DNA from: Blastococcus mobilis
Lineage (GTDB): Bacteria; Actinomycetota; Actinomycetes; Mycobacteriales; Geodermatophilaceae
Length of the DNA stretch: 64,000 bases
Assembly (NCBI RefSeq): GCF_900188025.1
Contig: NZ_FZNO01000020.1
Location: 1-64,000, forward strand
Reading direction: 5' to 3'
Shown here: positions 1 through 9,618 of the stretch, piece after piece
How positions within the stretch are numbered: the first letter of the stretch is position 1
How the letters are laid out: each line of letters begins with the position of its first letter
The notes under the pieces: model-generated
What the model was told of the DNA's origin: nothing
The model's database searches: none
What the model saw: only the letters and a program-made list of their open reading frames with translations
Program-made: the position numbers and the translations under genes

Positions 1-165
1 GCACCCGCGGCCGCCCAGGCCCGAGGGCATGCCGGCAACCAACGCCTGCACGACCGCTGGACCCGGCTCGCCGCGCACCACAAGAAGCACACCGTTGCCT
101 GCGTGGCCATCGCCCGCGAACTGGCCGGCTGGTGCTGGTCCCTGGCCACCCTGCCCGACACCTGA
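1..165 (+). CDS. IS110-family transposase, C-terminal fragment (5' end outside window)
   Basis: Frame 1 is open from the first base to a TGA at 163-165 and encodes 54 residues. The segment GNQRLHDRWTRLA followed by VACVAIARELAGWCW matches the extreme C-terminus of IS110/IS1111-type (DEDD plus Tnp20) transposases, downstream of the catalytic serine region. These enzymes recombine DNA guided by an element-encoded bridge RNA. The N-terminal RuvC-like domain and the serine motif lie outside the window, so integrity cannot be judged. The family call rests on this tail alone. Confidence 0.75.
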   Translation, partial: APAAAQARGHAGNQRLHDRWTRLAAHHKKHTVACVAIARELAGWCWSLATLPDT

Positions 166-643
166 CCACCGGAGGCACCGGAGCTTGCTCCCGCCCCGCC
201 AGATGCCTGGCGCCGTCCTCGCCGAAGTCAAGGCCAAGCCCTTCGGGTGGCCTGCGGCCAGCCTTGACCCCGGCTGCGGGCGACGCCGCAGGGCAGCGGA
301 GCGGAAGCAACCCGACCGAACACCATCCACCACAGACCTGGCTCGAGTAGGCCACCGACGGGCAGCAGCGCGAGGGGCCTGACCGGCGATTCGGCTGTGA
401 GCCACGCCGTCGACCCACCACACGGATCGACGACGTGACGCTCGACCTCAGACACGCCGAAGCGCCCCTGCCGAACGCCGTCCTGCGGTGACCAACCCGC
501 GCATATCAGCATCGACCGCGCGTCGCACCGACACGCCCACCCCGTCACCACGCCGACTCAAGCCAGCACAAAAACGAGGCGCCGCCAGAGCAGCCAGCCC
601 CGGCGGCGCCCCGCCACGCCCTCTTGACAGGCGACCTCACATA
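166..643. mobile_element. Non-coding right part of the IS110-family element
   Basis: About 480 bases follow the transposase stop without a convincing gene; the open frames here lack family resemblance. Near the right edge is CTCTTGACAGGCGACC (621-636) followed by CATAT. It resembles the TTGAC-containing tips that I recall for IS110-family ends, where a -35 box points across the circular junction. In IS1111-type members the bridge RNA lies 3' of the transposase, so this region may encode it. The exact element boundary is not visible. Confidence 0.45.
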
Positions 644-1717
644 TCAGCCGAGGCGGACGCCGAACCGGAAGCCGCGCTGGTCGACGCTGGTGACGGCGAC
701 GGGGGACCCGTAGGTGCGGGCGTGCACCATCATCCCGTTGCCGATGTAGAGGCCCACGTGGCTGATCGGCGTGTAGAAGAAGACGAGGTCACCGGCCTGC
801 AACTCCGACCGCGACACCTGGGTCCCCAGCGTCGACTGCGCGCGGCTGGAGTGCGGGAGCGCGATGCCGGCGGCGGCGTAGGCGTAGGACGTCAGGCCCG
901 AGCAGTCGAAGGCGTCCGGTCCGGAGGCCGCGTGCTGGTAGGGGTCCCCGACCTGCGCGAGGGCGGCCTGGATCGCCGCGCCCGCGGCGCCGGGAGGCAT
1001 CGGCAGGTCCCTCGGCGCCTGCAGCGCGCGGCCGGCCACGGCGGTGGTGACGGCGGCCTGCTCCGCGGCCGACAGCCGGGCGAAGTCGGCCTGGTACGCG
1101 GCGACCTTCTTCTGGACCTCGGCCTTCTGCGCGTGGAGCTGCTCCAGGCCGGCCTGTGCCGTCGCCGCCGCCTGGTCCGCCGCCGCCTGGGCCTGCTGGG
1201 CGACTGCCTGGGCCGCGGCGACATCGGTGATGACCGTGTTCGTGTGCGCCGCGATGACGTCCAGCGTCGTCATCCGCTGGACCAGCTCGGCGGCGGAGTC
1301 GCTCGTGAGGAACGCGGCCACCCGGGACTGGTTCTCCGCCGTGAAGCCGGCCTGGGCGATGGCGCGGATCTGCGGCGCGTAGATGTCCAGCGCCGCACGC
1401 GTGGCTGCGGCCTGGGCGGCGGCGTCGGCGGCGGCCTGCTGCTGGGCGGCGACGATGAGCTCGGCCTCGTGCACCTGCTCGTCGATGGCGGTCAGCTGCT
1501 GGGCGGCCTCCTGGACGAGTGCCTGCGCGTGCGCGGAGGTGGTGGGGTCGGCCGCGGCCGTGGAGGGCACGAGGACGCCCGTGGCGGCGGCGACCAGCGC
1601 TCCGGTCAGGGCGAGGACGGCGCGGCTGCGGCGCCGATCCGCCGTGCGGGTGGACTGCACCGTCGGCCTCCGTGTGCTCGCGCCGGACCCGGGAAGAGGG
1701 CCGTTCCATGCGCTCAT
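644..1717 (-). CDS. NlpC/P60 peptidoglycan endopeptidase, secreted
   Basis: A 357-residue protein. An Arg-rich N-terminus and hydrophobic segment (about 33-56) ending in AAAD form a signal peptide. Residues about 60-220 are Ala/Gln-rich coiled coil, as in RipA/PcsB-type hydrolases. The NlpC/P60 domain (about 245-357) shows Cys272 in DCSGL, His320 in HVGLY and His332 in VHA, the expected Cys-His-His set. It probably cleaves D-Glu-mDAP stem peptides outside the cell. The ATG at 1717 is chosen because it begins just before the signal peptide; the frame stays open far upstream without homology. The stop codon falls at the IS110 edge, so the last residues may be supplied by the element. Confidence 0.88.
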   Translation of the reverse strand: MSAWNGPLPGSGASTRRPTVQSTRTADRRRSRAVLALTGALVAAATGVLVPSTAAADPTTSAHAQALVQEAAQQLTAIDEQVHEAELIVAAQQQAAADAAAQAAATRAALDIYAPQIRAIAQAGFTAENQSRVAAFLTSDSAAELVQRMTTLDVIAAHTNTVITDVAAAQAVAQQAQAAADQAAATAQAGLEQLHAQKAEVQKKVAAYQADFARLSAAEQAAVTTAVAGRALQAPRDLPMPPGAAGAAIQAALAQVGDPYQHAASGPDAFDCSGLTSYAYAAAGIALPHSSRAQSTLGTQVSRSELQAGDLVFFYTPISHVGLYIGNGMMVHARTYGSPVAVTSVDQRGFRFGVRLG

Positions 1718-1859
1718 GACGGACCGTAAGGACTCTGCGTCCGCAGGTTGTGGAAGGCGCGCTGGCCCCTCCGGCGGTGCGTCCCCGCCCGTCACATCCA
1801 CCCCACGGAGCCCACTCGCCCCTTCCGGAACGCGGTGGGCCGTGCGCCGAAACGCACGA

Positions 1860-1901
1860 TGCGCCCTGGACGCATTCCTCTCGGAATGCGTCCAGGGCGC
1901 A
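1860..1901. terminator. Perfect 19-bp inverted repeat with 4-base loop
   Basis: Arms TGCGCCCTGGACGCATTCC (1860-1878) and its exact complement (1883-1901) flank the loop TCTC. It lies between two minus-strand genes, 3' of the small Cys-rich gene and about 140 bases upstream of the NlpC start. It could end the former transcript or lie in the leader of the latter. There is no T-tract. Confidence 0.6.
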
Positions 1902-1926
1902 CCTGGTCGTCCGCCATCGGCCCCGT

Positions 1927-2015
1927 CGCAGGGGCCCAGTGCGAGCGGTGGGGGCAGGCGGCCCCGTCCCGGGGCCCGCCCGAAGCCCGCGGAGGGCGGG
2001 GAGGACGGGGTCCTC
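1927..2015 (-). repeat. Stop-abutting GC-rich hairpin repeat, copy 1
   Basis: Read on the minus strand it begins three bases after the TGA at 2019-2021 with GAGGACCCCGTCCTCCCC, followed by GC-rich inverted segments. It belongs to the dispersed family also found near 11751, 30620, 31876, 33140, 34264, 40012 and 62654. The core GGACCCCGTCC can pair with itself and with inner segments, consistent with a terminator role (inference). Confidence 0.65.
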
Positions 2016-2018
2016 TTG

Positions 2019-2321
2019 TCAGCCGGCGAGCGGCTCCTGCGCCTGCAGGCCGGCAACGGTGTCGAGGTCGCGCAGGATGGCCGAGAGCTCCTCGGCGGTC
2101 CACGGCTCGCAGCAGTCGCAGCCGTCCTCGCTGAAGCTCGCCAGGCCGAGCCGGCCGCCGGCCTGGTCCTCCGCGATGGCGAGGTGCCCGGCAACGGGAT
2201 GACGGTGGCAGGCACAGCCGGAGGCGCAGAGCCCCAGACCCCAGCCGGAGACGACGACCGTACGGCCGTCGTCCCGGACCTTGCCCACCTGGAAGACGGA
2301 CGGCTTGCGACTCCGGCTCAC
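2019..2321 (-). CDS. Cys-rich hypothetical protein, 100 aa
   Basis: The GTG at 2321 follows a good ribosome site (GGGAGGA, 4-base gap). The protein has two cysteine clusters, CASGCACHRH and DGCDCCEPW, followed by a helical tail (WTAEELSAILRDLD). The Cys/His spacing suggests metal binding, but no named family was recognised. It is probably cytoplasmic, as no signal or membrane segment is present. It is monocistronic, with repeat copy 1 directly behind its stop. Confidence 0.7.
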   Translation of the reverse strand: MSRSRKPSVFQVGKVRDDGRTVVVSGWGLGLCASGCACHRHPVAGHLAIAEDQAGGRLGLASFSEDGCDCCEPWTAEELSAILRDLDTVAGLQAQEPLAG

Positions 2322-2626
2322 GGAGTCCTCCCCTCGACAGTCCCGCACGAAGCCAGGACCCGTGTGCACGTAGCGGATGAACTGAACGGGATATCGGCAG
2401 GATCCGAGCGGTCCTGGATCCTGGCGCCGGCATCGCGTTCCACGTCGGGAGGAGGCGTGTCGCTCCTCCCAGAACTCAGCGTATTGAGCCGAGCACGCCT
2501 CGTCGCCGTCATTACTCACCACGGTCAGGCACGACGGTTGTCGCAACTGCACGGGGTCGGATTCGCTCCGGTGACGGGTGTGACGGAAGGGGTCCGTCGG
2601 CGGTCCGCTTCCTCTTCCCGGCCCCG
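2322..2626. other. Intergenic stretch without a convincing gene
   Basis: About 305 bases lie between the stop of tldE and the Cys-rich gene. Open frames are short and lack ribosome sites or family resemblance. It should hold the promoter of the Cys-rich gene on the minus strand and the end of the tldDE transcript. No strong hairpin was seen. Confidence 0.5.
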
Positions 2627-4002
2627 TCAGCTGGCCGGACTGACGCTGCTCATGTTGAAGTCCGGCACTCGCAGCGGCGGCATCGCGCACCGGGTGAACC
2701 AGTCGTTCCACTCGCGCGGCAGCGTGCGCTCGGTCCGGCCCGCCTCGACCGCCCGCCCCAGCAGGTCGACCGGCGACTCGTTGAACCGGAAGTTGTTCAC
2801 CGCCCCGGTCACCTCGCCGTTCTCCACGAGGAAGACGCCGTCCCGGGTCAGTCCGGTGAGGAGCAGGGTCTGCGGATCGACCTCGCGGATGTACCACAGC
2901 GTGGTGAGGAGCAGGCCGCGATCGGTCGCCGCCAGCATCTCCTCCTGCGTGGCGGTGGCGTTCGGGTCCTCGAGAAGCAGGTTGTCCAGGGACGCGGTCG
3001 CCGGCGCCGTGGTGCGCAGGGCCCACGCGCGGGGGCGGATCAGGTTCGCGAGGACGCCGTCCTCGATCCAGTTCACCGCCGGGCTGGCCATGCCGTTGTC
3101 GAACACCGAGGCCGAGCCGGACGAGGCCCTCACCACCTGGAACGGCGCGGTCTCCAGGCCCGGCGCGTGCGGGTCGCTGCGCAGCGTCAAGGGCAGCGCC
3201 GCCAGCCGCTCCCCCACCCGGTTGCCGCCGCCGGGCCGGGCGAAGACGTTGCGGCCCTCGTCGGCGTCCCGCGCCTCCATCGTCCAGTAGAGGTAGATCA
3301 TCAGGTCGCTGACGGCCGACGGCGGCAGCAGCGTCTCGTACCGTCCGGCGGGCAGCTCCACGCGACGCCGCGACCACTCCATCTTGCGGCGGACGTCGGC
3401 GGCGAGGTCGGCCACCGAGACGTCCCGGAAGTCGCGCGTCCCGACGCCCGCCCACACCGACCGGCTGAAGTCCGGGCTCTTGCCGTTGAGCTCCACCCGG
3501 CCGGTGGGCTGGTCGTGCCGCAGCCGCAGGCCGGTCGTGCTGCCGAGGTACGTCGTCGCCATCTGGTGCTCGGCGAACCCGAAGAGCAGCTCGTCGCGGT
3601 CGCGGGCCTCGCCGAAGGCCTGCCCGAGGTCGGGGGCGAACTCCGCGAACACCCCGATCGAGGTCTCGGCCGCGGGGGCGTCCCAGTCACCGTTCCCGGG
3701 CGGCACGTCGCTGATCAGCGGGACCGCGTCCTCCGCGGGGCCCGCGTCGCGGGCGGCCTGCTCGCTCGCCGCGACCAGCTCGGCGACGTCCGGCGTCCCG
3801 GTGCGGGTCACCGTCCCGGCGGCCATGCCGGCACCGCCGTCGACGAAGGAGATGACGACCATGCGGCGGGAGCGCATCGCGCCATTGGTCGTGAGGCTGT
3901 TGGCCGCCCAGCGGAGGTTGGCCTCGGAGCTCTCGACGACGAAGGTGATCTGGTCGTCGACCGTCGACTTCGCCAGCGCCTGCTCGACCAGGTCCTGCGG
4001 GG

Positions 4003-4006
<4 letters not shown>
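2627..4006 (-). CDS. tldE: TldE/PmbA-type metalloprotease partner subunit
   Basis: A 459-residue protein of the PmbA/TldE family, partner of TldD in a heterodimeric cytoplasmic protease that trims modified peptides and unfolded proteins. It lacks the HExxxH zinc motif, as expected for the non-catalytic subunit. The conserved C-terminal region (GLTRDGVFLVENGEV, then VNNFRFNES) is present. The ATG at 4006 overlaps the tldD stop by four bases (ATGA), so the two are translationally coupled. Confidence 0.92.
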
Positions 4007-5514
<1,508 letters not shown>

Positions 5515-5550
5515 GCGCCCTTGTCTACCAGCCGACGCAGCCGTGCCCAC

Positions 5551-5605
5551 GAGATCTGCACGGTCGTGGCGATCAGGGGCCGATGGCCACGAGTGTGCAG
5601 ATCTC
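5551..5605. repeat. GAGATCTGCAC inverted repeat, copy 1
   Basis: The arm GAGATCTGCAC (5551-5561) is repeated inverted as GTGCAGATCTC (5595-5605), with inner arms TCGTGGC/GCCACGA. It can form a long stem-loop. A second copy lies at 6470-6529, so the two bracket the MBL hydrolase gene. Confidence 0.75.
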
Positions 5606-5645
5606 GCGGTGTCGGACGGGTTCGTCCGCGGGTATGCGCCGCCGC

Positions 5646-6461
5646 ATGGCCGAGCCTGCGGACGACGTGACGATGACCTTCGGCGGAACCGCGACGATGC
5701 TGCTGCGCATCGGCGCGTTCACGCTGCTCACCGATCCCAACTTCCTGCACCGGGGGCAGCGCGCCTACCTCGGCAACGGACTGTGGACCAAGCGGCTGAC
5801 CGACCCCGCGCTGCAGCCGACGCAGCTGCCGGCGCTCGACGGCATCCTGCTGTCGCACATGCACGGCGACCACTGGGACCGGATCGCCACCGCGCGACTG
5901 GACAAGACGACGCCCGTCGTCACCACGGAGGACGCGGCCAAGCGGCTGAAGCGCCGGGGGTTCGCCGCGACCGCGGATCTGAAGCCGTGGCAGACGCACG
6001 AGTTCACCCGGGGCACCGACATCCTGCGGATCACCTCGGTCCCCGGCGTCCACGGCCCTGGCCCGCTCGCCAAACTCCTCCCGCCGGTGATGGGCAGCGT
6101 GCTGGAGCTGATCCGAGGTGGCGTCGCGGGGTCGGAGGTGACCTGGCGTGGCTACATCTCCGGCGACACCCTCTATCGGCCCTTCCTCGGCGAGGTCCTG
6201 GAGCGCTGCGGGCCACTGGACGTCGTGATCCCGCATCTGGGCGGGACCAAGGCACTGGGCTTGACCGTCACCATGGACGCGCGTCAGGGCGCGGACCTCG
6301 TGGAGCTGCTGAAGCCGCCGGTCACCGTGCCGGTCCACTACGACGACTACGACCGGTTCAAGTCCCCGCTCGGCGACTTCCTGGTCGAGGTCGGCCGGCG
6401 ACAACTGCCCGGTGAGCTGCGCCCGGTCCAGCGCGGCGACACCATCTCGCTCCGCCCCTGA
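5646..6461 (+). CDS. Metallo-beta-lactamase-fold hydrolase
   Basis: A 271-residue cytoplasmic protein of the UlaG/YycJ-like MBL group. It carries the metal motif H71-M-H73-G-D75-H76 (SHMHGDHWD) and further His residues in PGVHGPG and PVHYDDYD. The start could be the ATG at 5634 (MRRRMAEP) or 5646; no clear ribosome site separates them, and I chose the second. It is flanked by two copies of the same inverted repeat and appears monocistronic. The substrate cannot be inferred. Confidence 0.82.
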   Translation: MAEPADDVTMTFGGTATMLLRIGAFTLLTDPNFLHRGQRAYLGNGLWTKRLTDPALQPTQLPALDGILLSHMHGDHWDRIATARLDKTTPVVTTEDAAKRLKRRGFAATADLKPWQTHEFTRGTDILRITSVPGVHGPGPLAKLLPPVMGSVLELIRGGVAGSEVTWRGYISGDTLYRPFLGEVLERCGPLDVVIPHLGGTKALGLTVTMDARQGADLVELLKPPVTVPVHYDDYDRFKSPLGDFLVEVGRRQLPGELRPVQRGDTISLRP

Positions 6462-6469
6462 CCGCGACG

Positions 6470-6529
6470 CGCGAGATCTGCACGGTGGTGGCCGTCAGGG
6501 CTGCGGACCACCGGTGCGCAGATCTCGCG
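6470..6529. repeat. GAGATCTGCAC inverted repeat, copy 2
   Basis: CGCGAGATCTGCACGGTGGT pairs with a downstream ACCACCGGTGCGCAGATCTCGCG-type arm, with a short mismatch. It lies between the stops of two convergent genes, so a bidirectional terminator role is plausible. It shares sequence with copy 1 at 5551. Confidence 0.75.
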
Positions 6530-6536
6530 GATCGGG

Positions 6537-7034
6537 TCAGCCGCGCGCGAGCAGCTCGTCGAGCTTCTCGTAGCCCTCGTTGACGCCGACCTCCATGCCG
6601 CTGGCCACGAAGGCGTCCCGGTCGGCGAAGGAGTCGACCAGCGACGTCGCGGTCAGCCGGGTGCGGCCGTCGCCGAGGTCCTCGAGGACCAGCTTCTCCA
6701 GGGCGACGCCGTCGGGCATCCCCTCCAAGGTGAAGGTCTGCACGATCAGCTCGTCGGGCCGCACCTCGTGGAAGCTGCCGTAGAAGCCGTACTCCTGGCC
6801 CTCCTGGATCGACACGTGGCGCCAGGAGCCGCCGGTGCGGCAGTCCCAGTGGTCGATGCGGTTCTGCGTGCTGTTCGGGCCCATCCACTGCGCGACCAGC
6901 TCGGGGTCGGTGTGGGCGCGGAAGACCAACTTCCGCGGAGCGTCGAACTCGCGGGTGATCCGCACGAGCGGGACGTCGGGGTCGGCGACGATCTGGGTCT
7001 CGTGGTGCCGCGTCTGGTTGCCGGTGCCGGTCAT
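6537..7034 (-). CDS. SRPBCC/AHSA1-family protein
   Basis: A 165-residue START/SRPBCC-fold protein of the activator-of-Hsp90-homologue type. It shows the typical TREFDAPRKLVFRAHTDPE start, QWMGP and GSWRHV segments, and the C-terminal helix GYEKLDELLA. Such proteins bind small hydrophobic ligands; the ligand is unknown. The ATG at 7034 overlaps the ArsR stop (ATGA) and has GGAAGGA upstream, within arsR. ArsR-SRPBCC pairs are a common actinobacterial two-gene cassette. Confidence 0.88.
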   Translation of the reverse strand: MTGTGNQTRHHETQIVADPDVPLVRITREFDAPRKLVFRAHTDPELVAQWMGPNSTQNRIDHWDCRTGGSWRHVSIQEGQEYGFYGSFHEVRPDELIVQTFTLEGMPDGVALEKLVLEDLGDGRTRLTATSLVDSFADRDAFVASGMEVGVNEGYEKLDELLARG

Positions 7035-7402
7035 GACGGCGTTCCTTCCTGAGGTGATCGGGCGGGGTGCTGCGTTGCGGCGTCCGGCATGGAGCGCAGG
7101 ACGTCGTCCAGCCGGCGGTAGCGCTCCTCGGCCTGACGCCGGTAGCGCTCGATCCACTTGGTCATCAGGTCGAAGACATTCGCCTCGAGGTGCACCGGGC
7201 GGCGCTGGGCCTCGCGGCTCCGGCTCACCAGGCCGGCGTCCTCCAGCACCTTGAGGTGCTTCGAGACGGCCTGAACCGTCACGTCGTAGGGCGCGGCGAG
7301 CTCGTTGACCGTGGCGTCACCGACCGCGAGCCGCGCCACGATGTCCCGCCGGGTGGGGTCGGCCAGCGCCGAGAACACCCGGGAGAGCGGATCTGCCGCC
7401 AC
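7031..7402 (-). CDS. ArsR/SmtB-family transcriptional repressor
   Basis: A 123-residue winged-helix repressor: FSALADPTRRDIVARL, the recognition region VTVQAVSKHLKVLEDAGLV, and a basic wing SRSREAQRRPVHL. It lacks the metal-binding ELCVCDL-type motif, as in SRPBCC-linked members. The GTG at 7402 has an excellent ribosome site (GAGGAGGAA). It is co-transcribed with the SRPBCC gene and probably autorepresses through the palindromes at 7420-7482. The frame is open upstream into amidohydrolase-like sequence. Confidence 0.9.
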   Translation of the reverse strand: MAADPLSRVFSALADPTRRDIVARLAVGDATVNELAAPYDVTVQAVSKHLKVLEDAGLVSRSREAQRRPVHLEANVFDLMTKWIERYRRQAEERYRRLDDVLRSMPDAATQHPARSPQEGTPS

Positions 7403-7419
7403 GTTCTTCCTCCTCGTAC

Positions 7420-7482
7420 TCAACCTTTCGGTTGAAAAAGAGGTTAGAGCGACGCCCGCCGTGTGGTCAACCTCTCGGTTGA
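7420..7482 (-). promoter_or_regulatory. arsR promoter bracketed by two ArsR-type palindromes
   Basis: Two 16-base palindromes of the form TCAACCTnTCGGTTGA lie at 7467-7482 and 7420-7435. On the minus strand a -35 TTGACC (7470-7465) and a -10 TAACCT (7446-7441) with an 18-base spacer fit between them. The upstream palindrome overlaps the -35 and the downstream one covers the start region. This is the expected layout for autorepression. Confidence 0.75.
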
Positions 7483-7483
7483 A

Positions 7484-8188
7484 GAAGGGGCAGCGAGCTG
7501 AGAGCCGGGCGGCGACGTCCCGCCGGAGGGCGTCGGTGTCCACGGTGGTGGACGCGGAGTCCCGGACCACCTGGCGGCCGCCGACCCGGACGTCCCGGAC
7601 GTGCTGCCCCGAGCCCGACCACACCAGGTGGGCGAGCACGTCGGAGGGGTCCCCCACCGGCTGGAGGACCAGGCTCCTGCTGTCGACGTGCACCAGGTCG
7701 GCCCGCCGGCCCGCCTCGAGCTGTCCCAGGTCCGGCCGGCCGATCGCCTCGGCCGCTGCGCCGGTGGCCAGTCAGCTCGCTTCGGCGGCGGTCAGCGCCG
7801 TCACCGAGCGCCCGGCCAGCCGGGCGAGGGACGTGTCCACCCGCAGGTCGGCTCCGTCGTTGGACGCCGGGCCGTCGGTCCCCACCCGCATACCCCGGCC
7901 GAGCATGGCGCGCAGCGGGGCGACCCCGCTGGCCAGCTTGGCGTTGCTCGCCGGGCAGGCCGTCACCCTGCCCCCGGAACAGCACCATCGGCGCGTGGAA
8001 GTGGATGTTCACCAGCCCCGGCACAGGACGCCGGACAGCTCGACGAGCTCGGCGTCGTCTGCGGGCGGGGCCTCGGCGGCCGGCCCCACCCAGCGGATCG
8101 TGCCGCCGTCCACGTCGACCACGACGTCCGGGACGACGGTGCCGGCACGGTCCCCCACGACGCCGGCGCGGGCGGTGAGCCGGTGCAT
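7484..8188 (-). pseudogene. Decayed amidohydrolase (cytosine/SAH deaminase-like)
   Basis: The N-terminus (ATG at 8188, MHRLTARAGVVGDRAG), the metal segment PGLVNIHFHAPMVLFRG, the middle motif ASNAKLASGVAPLRAML with GTDGPASNDGAD, and the C-terminal DLVHVDSRSLVLQPVG and VWSGSGQHVRDV are all recognisable. They require a frameshift near 8012, a large internal deletion near 7970 joining the HxH motif to the third quarter, and an in-frame TGA at 7772-7774. Only about half of a normal 440-residue enzyme remains. Its own stop is missing; the frame runs into arsR. Confidence 0.8.
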
Positions 8189-8260
8189 GCATTCCGAATC
8201 CAGTGGCGCCCTCGCTGTGCAGCGCAGCGGCTGACGGGACCCGCCGATACCGTGGAGCCC

Positions 8261-8953
8261 ATGTCACTCCTCGCCGCCGCTGCATCCGACGAGGGCGGGA
8301 TTACGGGCTTCCTGCTGGACCTGGTCGACAGGCTCGGCGCGGTCGGGGTCGGCCTCAGCATCCTGGCCGAGACCGTCATCCCGCCGATCCCCAGCGAGGC
8401 GGTGCTCGGGCTGGCCGGTGTGCTCATCAACGAGGGTCGGATGTCCGTCGTCCCGGTGGTTCTCTTCGCCACCCTGGGCTCGATCCTCGGCGCGATCTTC
8501 TTCTACTACGTCGGCCTGGCGCTGGGCCCGCGTCGCTCGCACGCATTCCTCGACCGGCTTCCGCTGGTGGAGACCGCGGACGTCGACAAGACCTTCGCGT
8601 GGTTCGAACGGCACGGGCGGTCCGCGGTGTTCTTCGGTCGCATGGTGCCGATCGTGCGGAGCTTCATCTCGGTGCCGGCCGGTGTCGTGCGGATGCCGTT
8701 CGGCCAGTTCCTGGTCTTCACCGCCGCGGGCAGCCTGATCTGGAACACCCTGCTCATCGGCCTGGGGGTAGCGGCCGGCGACTTCGTGCGCGACAACCTC
8801 AAGTACCTGGACTACGCGCTCGTCGCCGCCGTCGCGCTCGGCATCGGCTACCTGGTCTACAAGCGGGCCAAGGACGTCCGCCGGCACCGGCGAGCGCGGG
8901 CCACGGGGCGGGGTGCCGACGACGCCGAGCCCGCGGCCGACCGACTGCCATGA
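8261..8953 (+). CDS. DedA-family membrane protein
   Basis: A 230-residue SNARE-associated/DedA integral membrane protein. It has the re-entrant segment ETVIPPIPSEAVLGLAG, the conserved FGRMVPIVRSFISVPAGV (family consensus F/Y-G-R-x-P-x-R) and four to five hydrophobic stretches, then a basic cytoplasmic tail. DedA proteins act in lipid carrier or phosphatidyl-lipid flipping and membrane homeostasis. It is first of a three-gene operon whose stops and starts overlap (ATGA at 8950). Confidence 0.92.
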   Translation: MSLLAAAASDEGGITGFLLDLVDRLGAVGVGLSILAETVIPPIPSEAVLGLAGVLINEGRMSVVPVVLFATLGSILGAIFFYYVGLALGPRRSHAFLDRLPLVETADVDKTFAWFERHGRSAVFFGRMVPIVRSFISVPAGVVRMPFGQFLVFTAAGSLIWNTLLIGLGVAAGDFVRDNLKYLDYALVAAVALGIGYLVYKRAKDVRRHRRARATGRGADDAEPAADRLP

Positions 8954-9618
8954 CTCGCGTCCGCCCCGAGGTCGTCGCCTTCGACGTCAACGAGACGCTG
9001 CTCGACCTGGCACCCGTCCGCGCGGCGCTGATCGAGGCCGGCCGCCCGGGCGAGCTGTTGCGCCCCGTCTTCGGCCGCACCCTGCTCATCGGGTTCGCCA
9101 CGAGCATGACCGGTGGCTGGTGCCGGTTCCGGGAGGCGTTCGACGACGCGCTCGCCCAGGAGACCGACCTGGATCCGGCCCGCCGCGCGACCATCGCCGA
9201 CGCCTTCGGCGAGCTCACCCCGCACCCCGACGTCGAACCGGCGATGCGCCGGCTGACCGAGGCCGGGATCCGGGTGATCACCCTGACGCACGGCTCCCCC
9301 GGCGTGGCCGAGGCCGGCCTGACCCGGGGCGGCATCACCTCGCTGGTGGAGTATTCCCTCTCCAGCGAGACCATCCGGGCGTGGAAGCCTGCGCGCGAGG
9401 TCTACCTCTGGGCTGCCGGGCGGTGCGGCGTCGCCCCGGACCGGATGGCCCTGGTGGCCGCGCACGGCTGGGACGTGCTCGGCGCGCAGCGAGCGGGGCT
9501 GACCGGGGCCTGGTTCCCCCGCGTGGAACAGGCCTATCCCGCGGCCTTCGAGGCGCCGCACGTCCTCGCGCCCGACCTTGCCGGTGCCGTCGACGGTCTG
9601 CTCGCCCTCCCGGCGTGA
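8950..9618 (+). CDS. HAD-family hydrolase, haloacid dehalogenase type II-like
   Basis: A 222-residue HAD-superfamily enzyme. The nucleophile motif is AFDVNETLLDL (Asp, with Asn instead of the usual Gly or Ala nearby), motif II is in TLTHGS, and the conserved lysine is in RAWKPAREVY. This matches L-2-haloacid dehalogenase-like proteins. Motif III near VAAHGWDVLGAQRAGL is also dehalogenase-type. It overlaps its neighbours by four bases on each side. Confidence 0.88.
   Translation: MTRVRPEVVAFDVNETLLDLAPVRAALIEAGRPGELLRPVFGRTLLIGFATSMTGGWCRFREAFDDALAQETDLDPARRATIADAFGELTPHPDVEPAMRRLTEAGIRVITLTHGSPGVAEAGLTRGGITSLVEYSLSSETIRAWKPAREVYLWAAGRCGVAPDRMALVAAHGWDVLGAQRAGLTGAWFPRVEQAYPAAFEAPHVLAPDLAGAVDGLLALPA

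Noticed and set aside
1718..2433. Upstream extension of the NlpC protein to 523 residues
   Set aside because: The extension would place about 165 low-complexity residues before the signal peptide and run through the perfect hairpin and repeat copy 1.
488..3290. Long plus-strand open frames over the NlpC and tldE regions
   Set aside because: They are antisense shadows of clear minus-strand genes in very GC-rich DNA, with Arg/Gly/Ala-rich translations and no family features.
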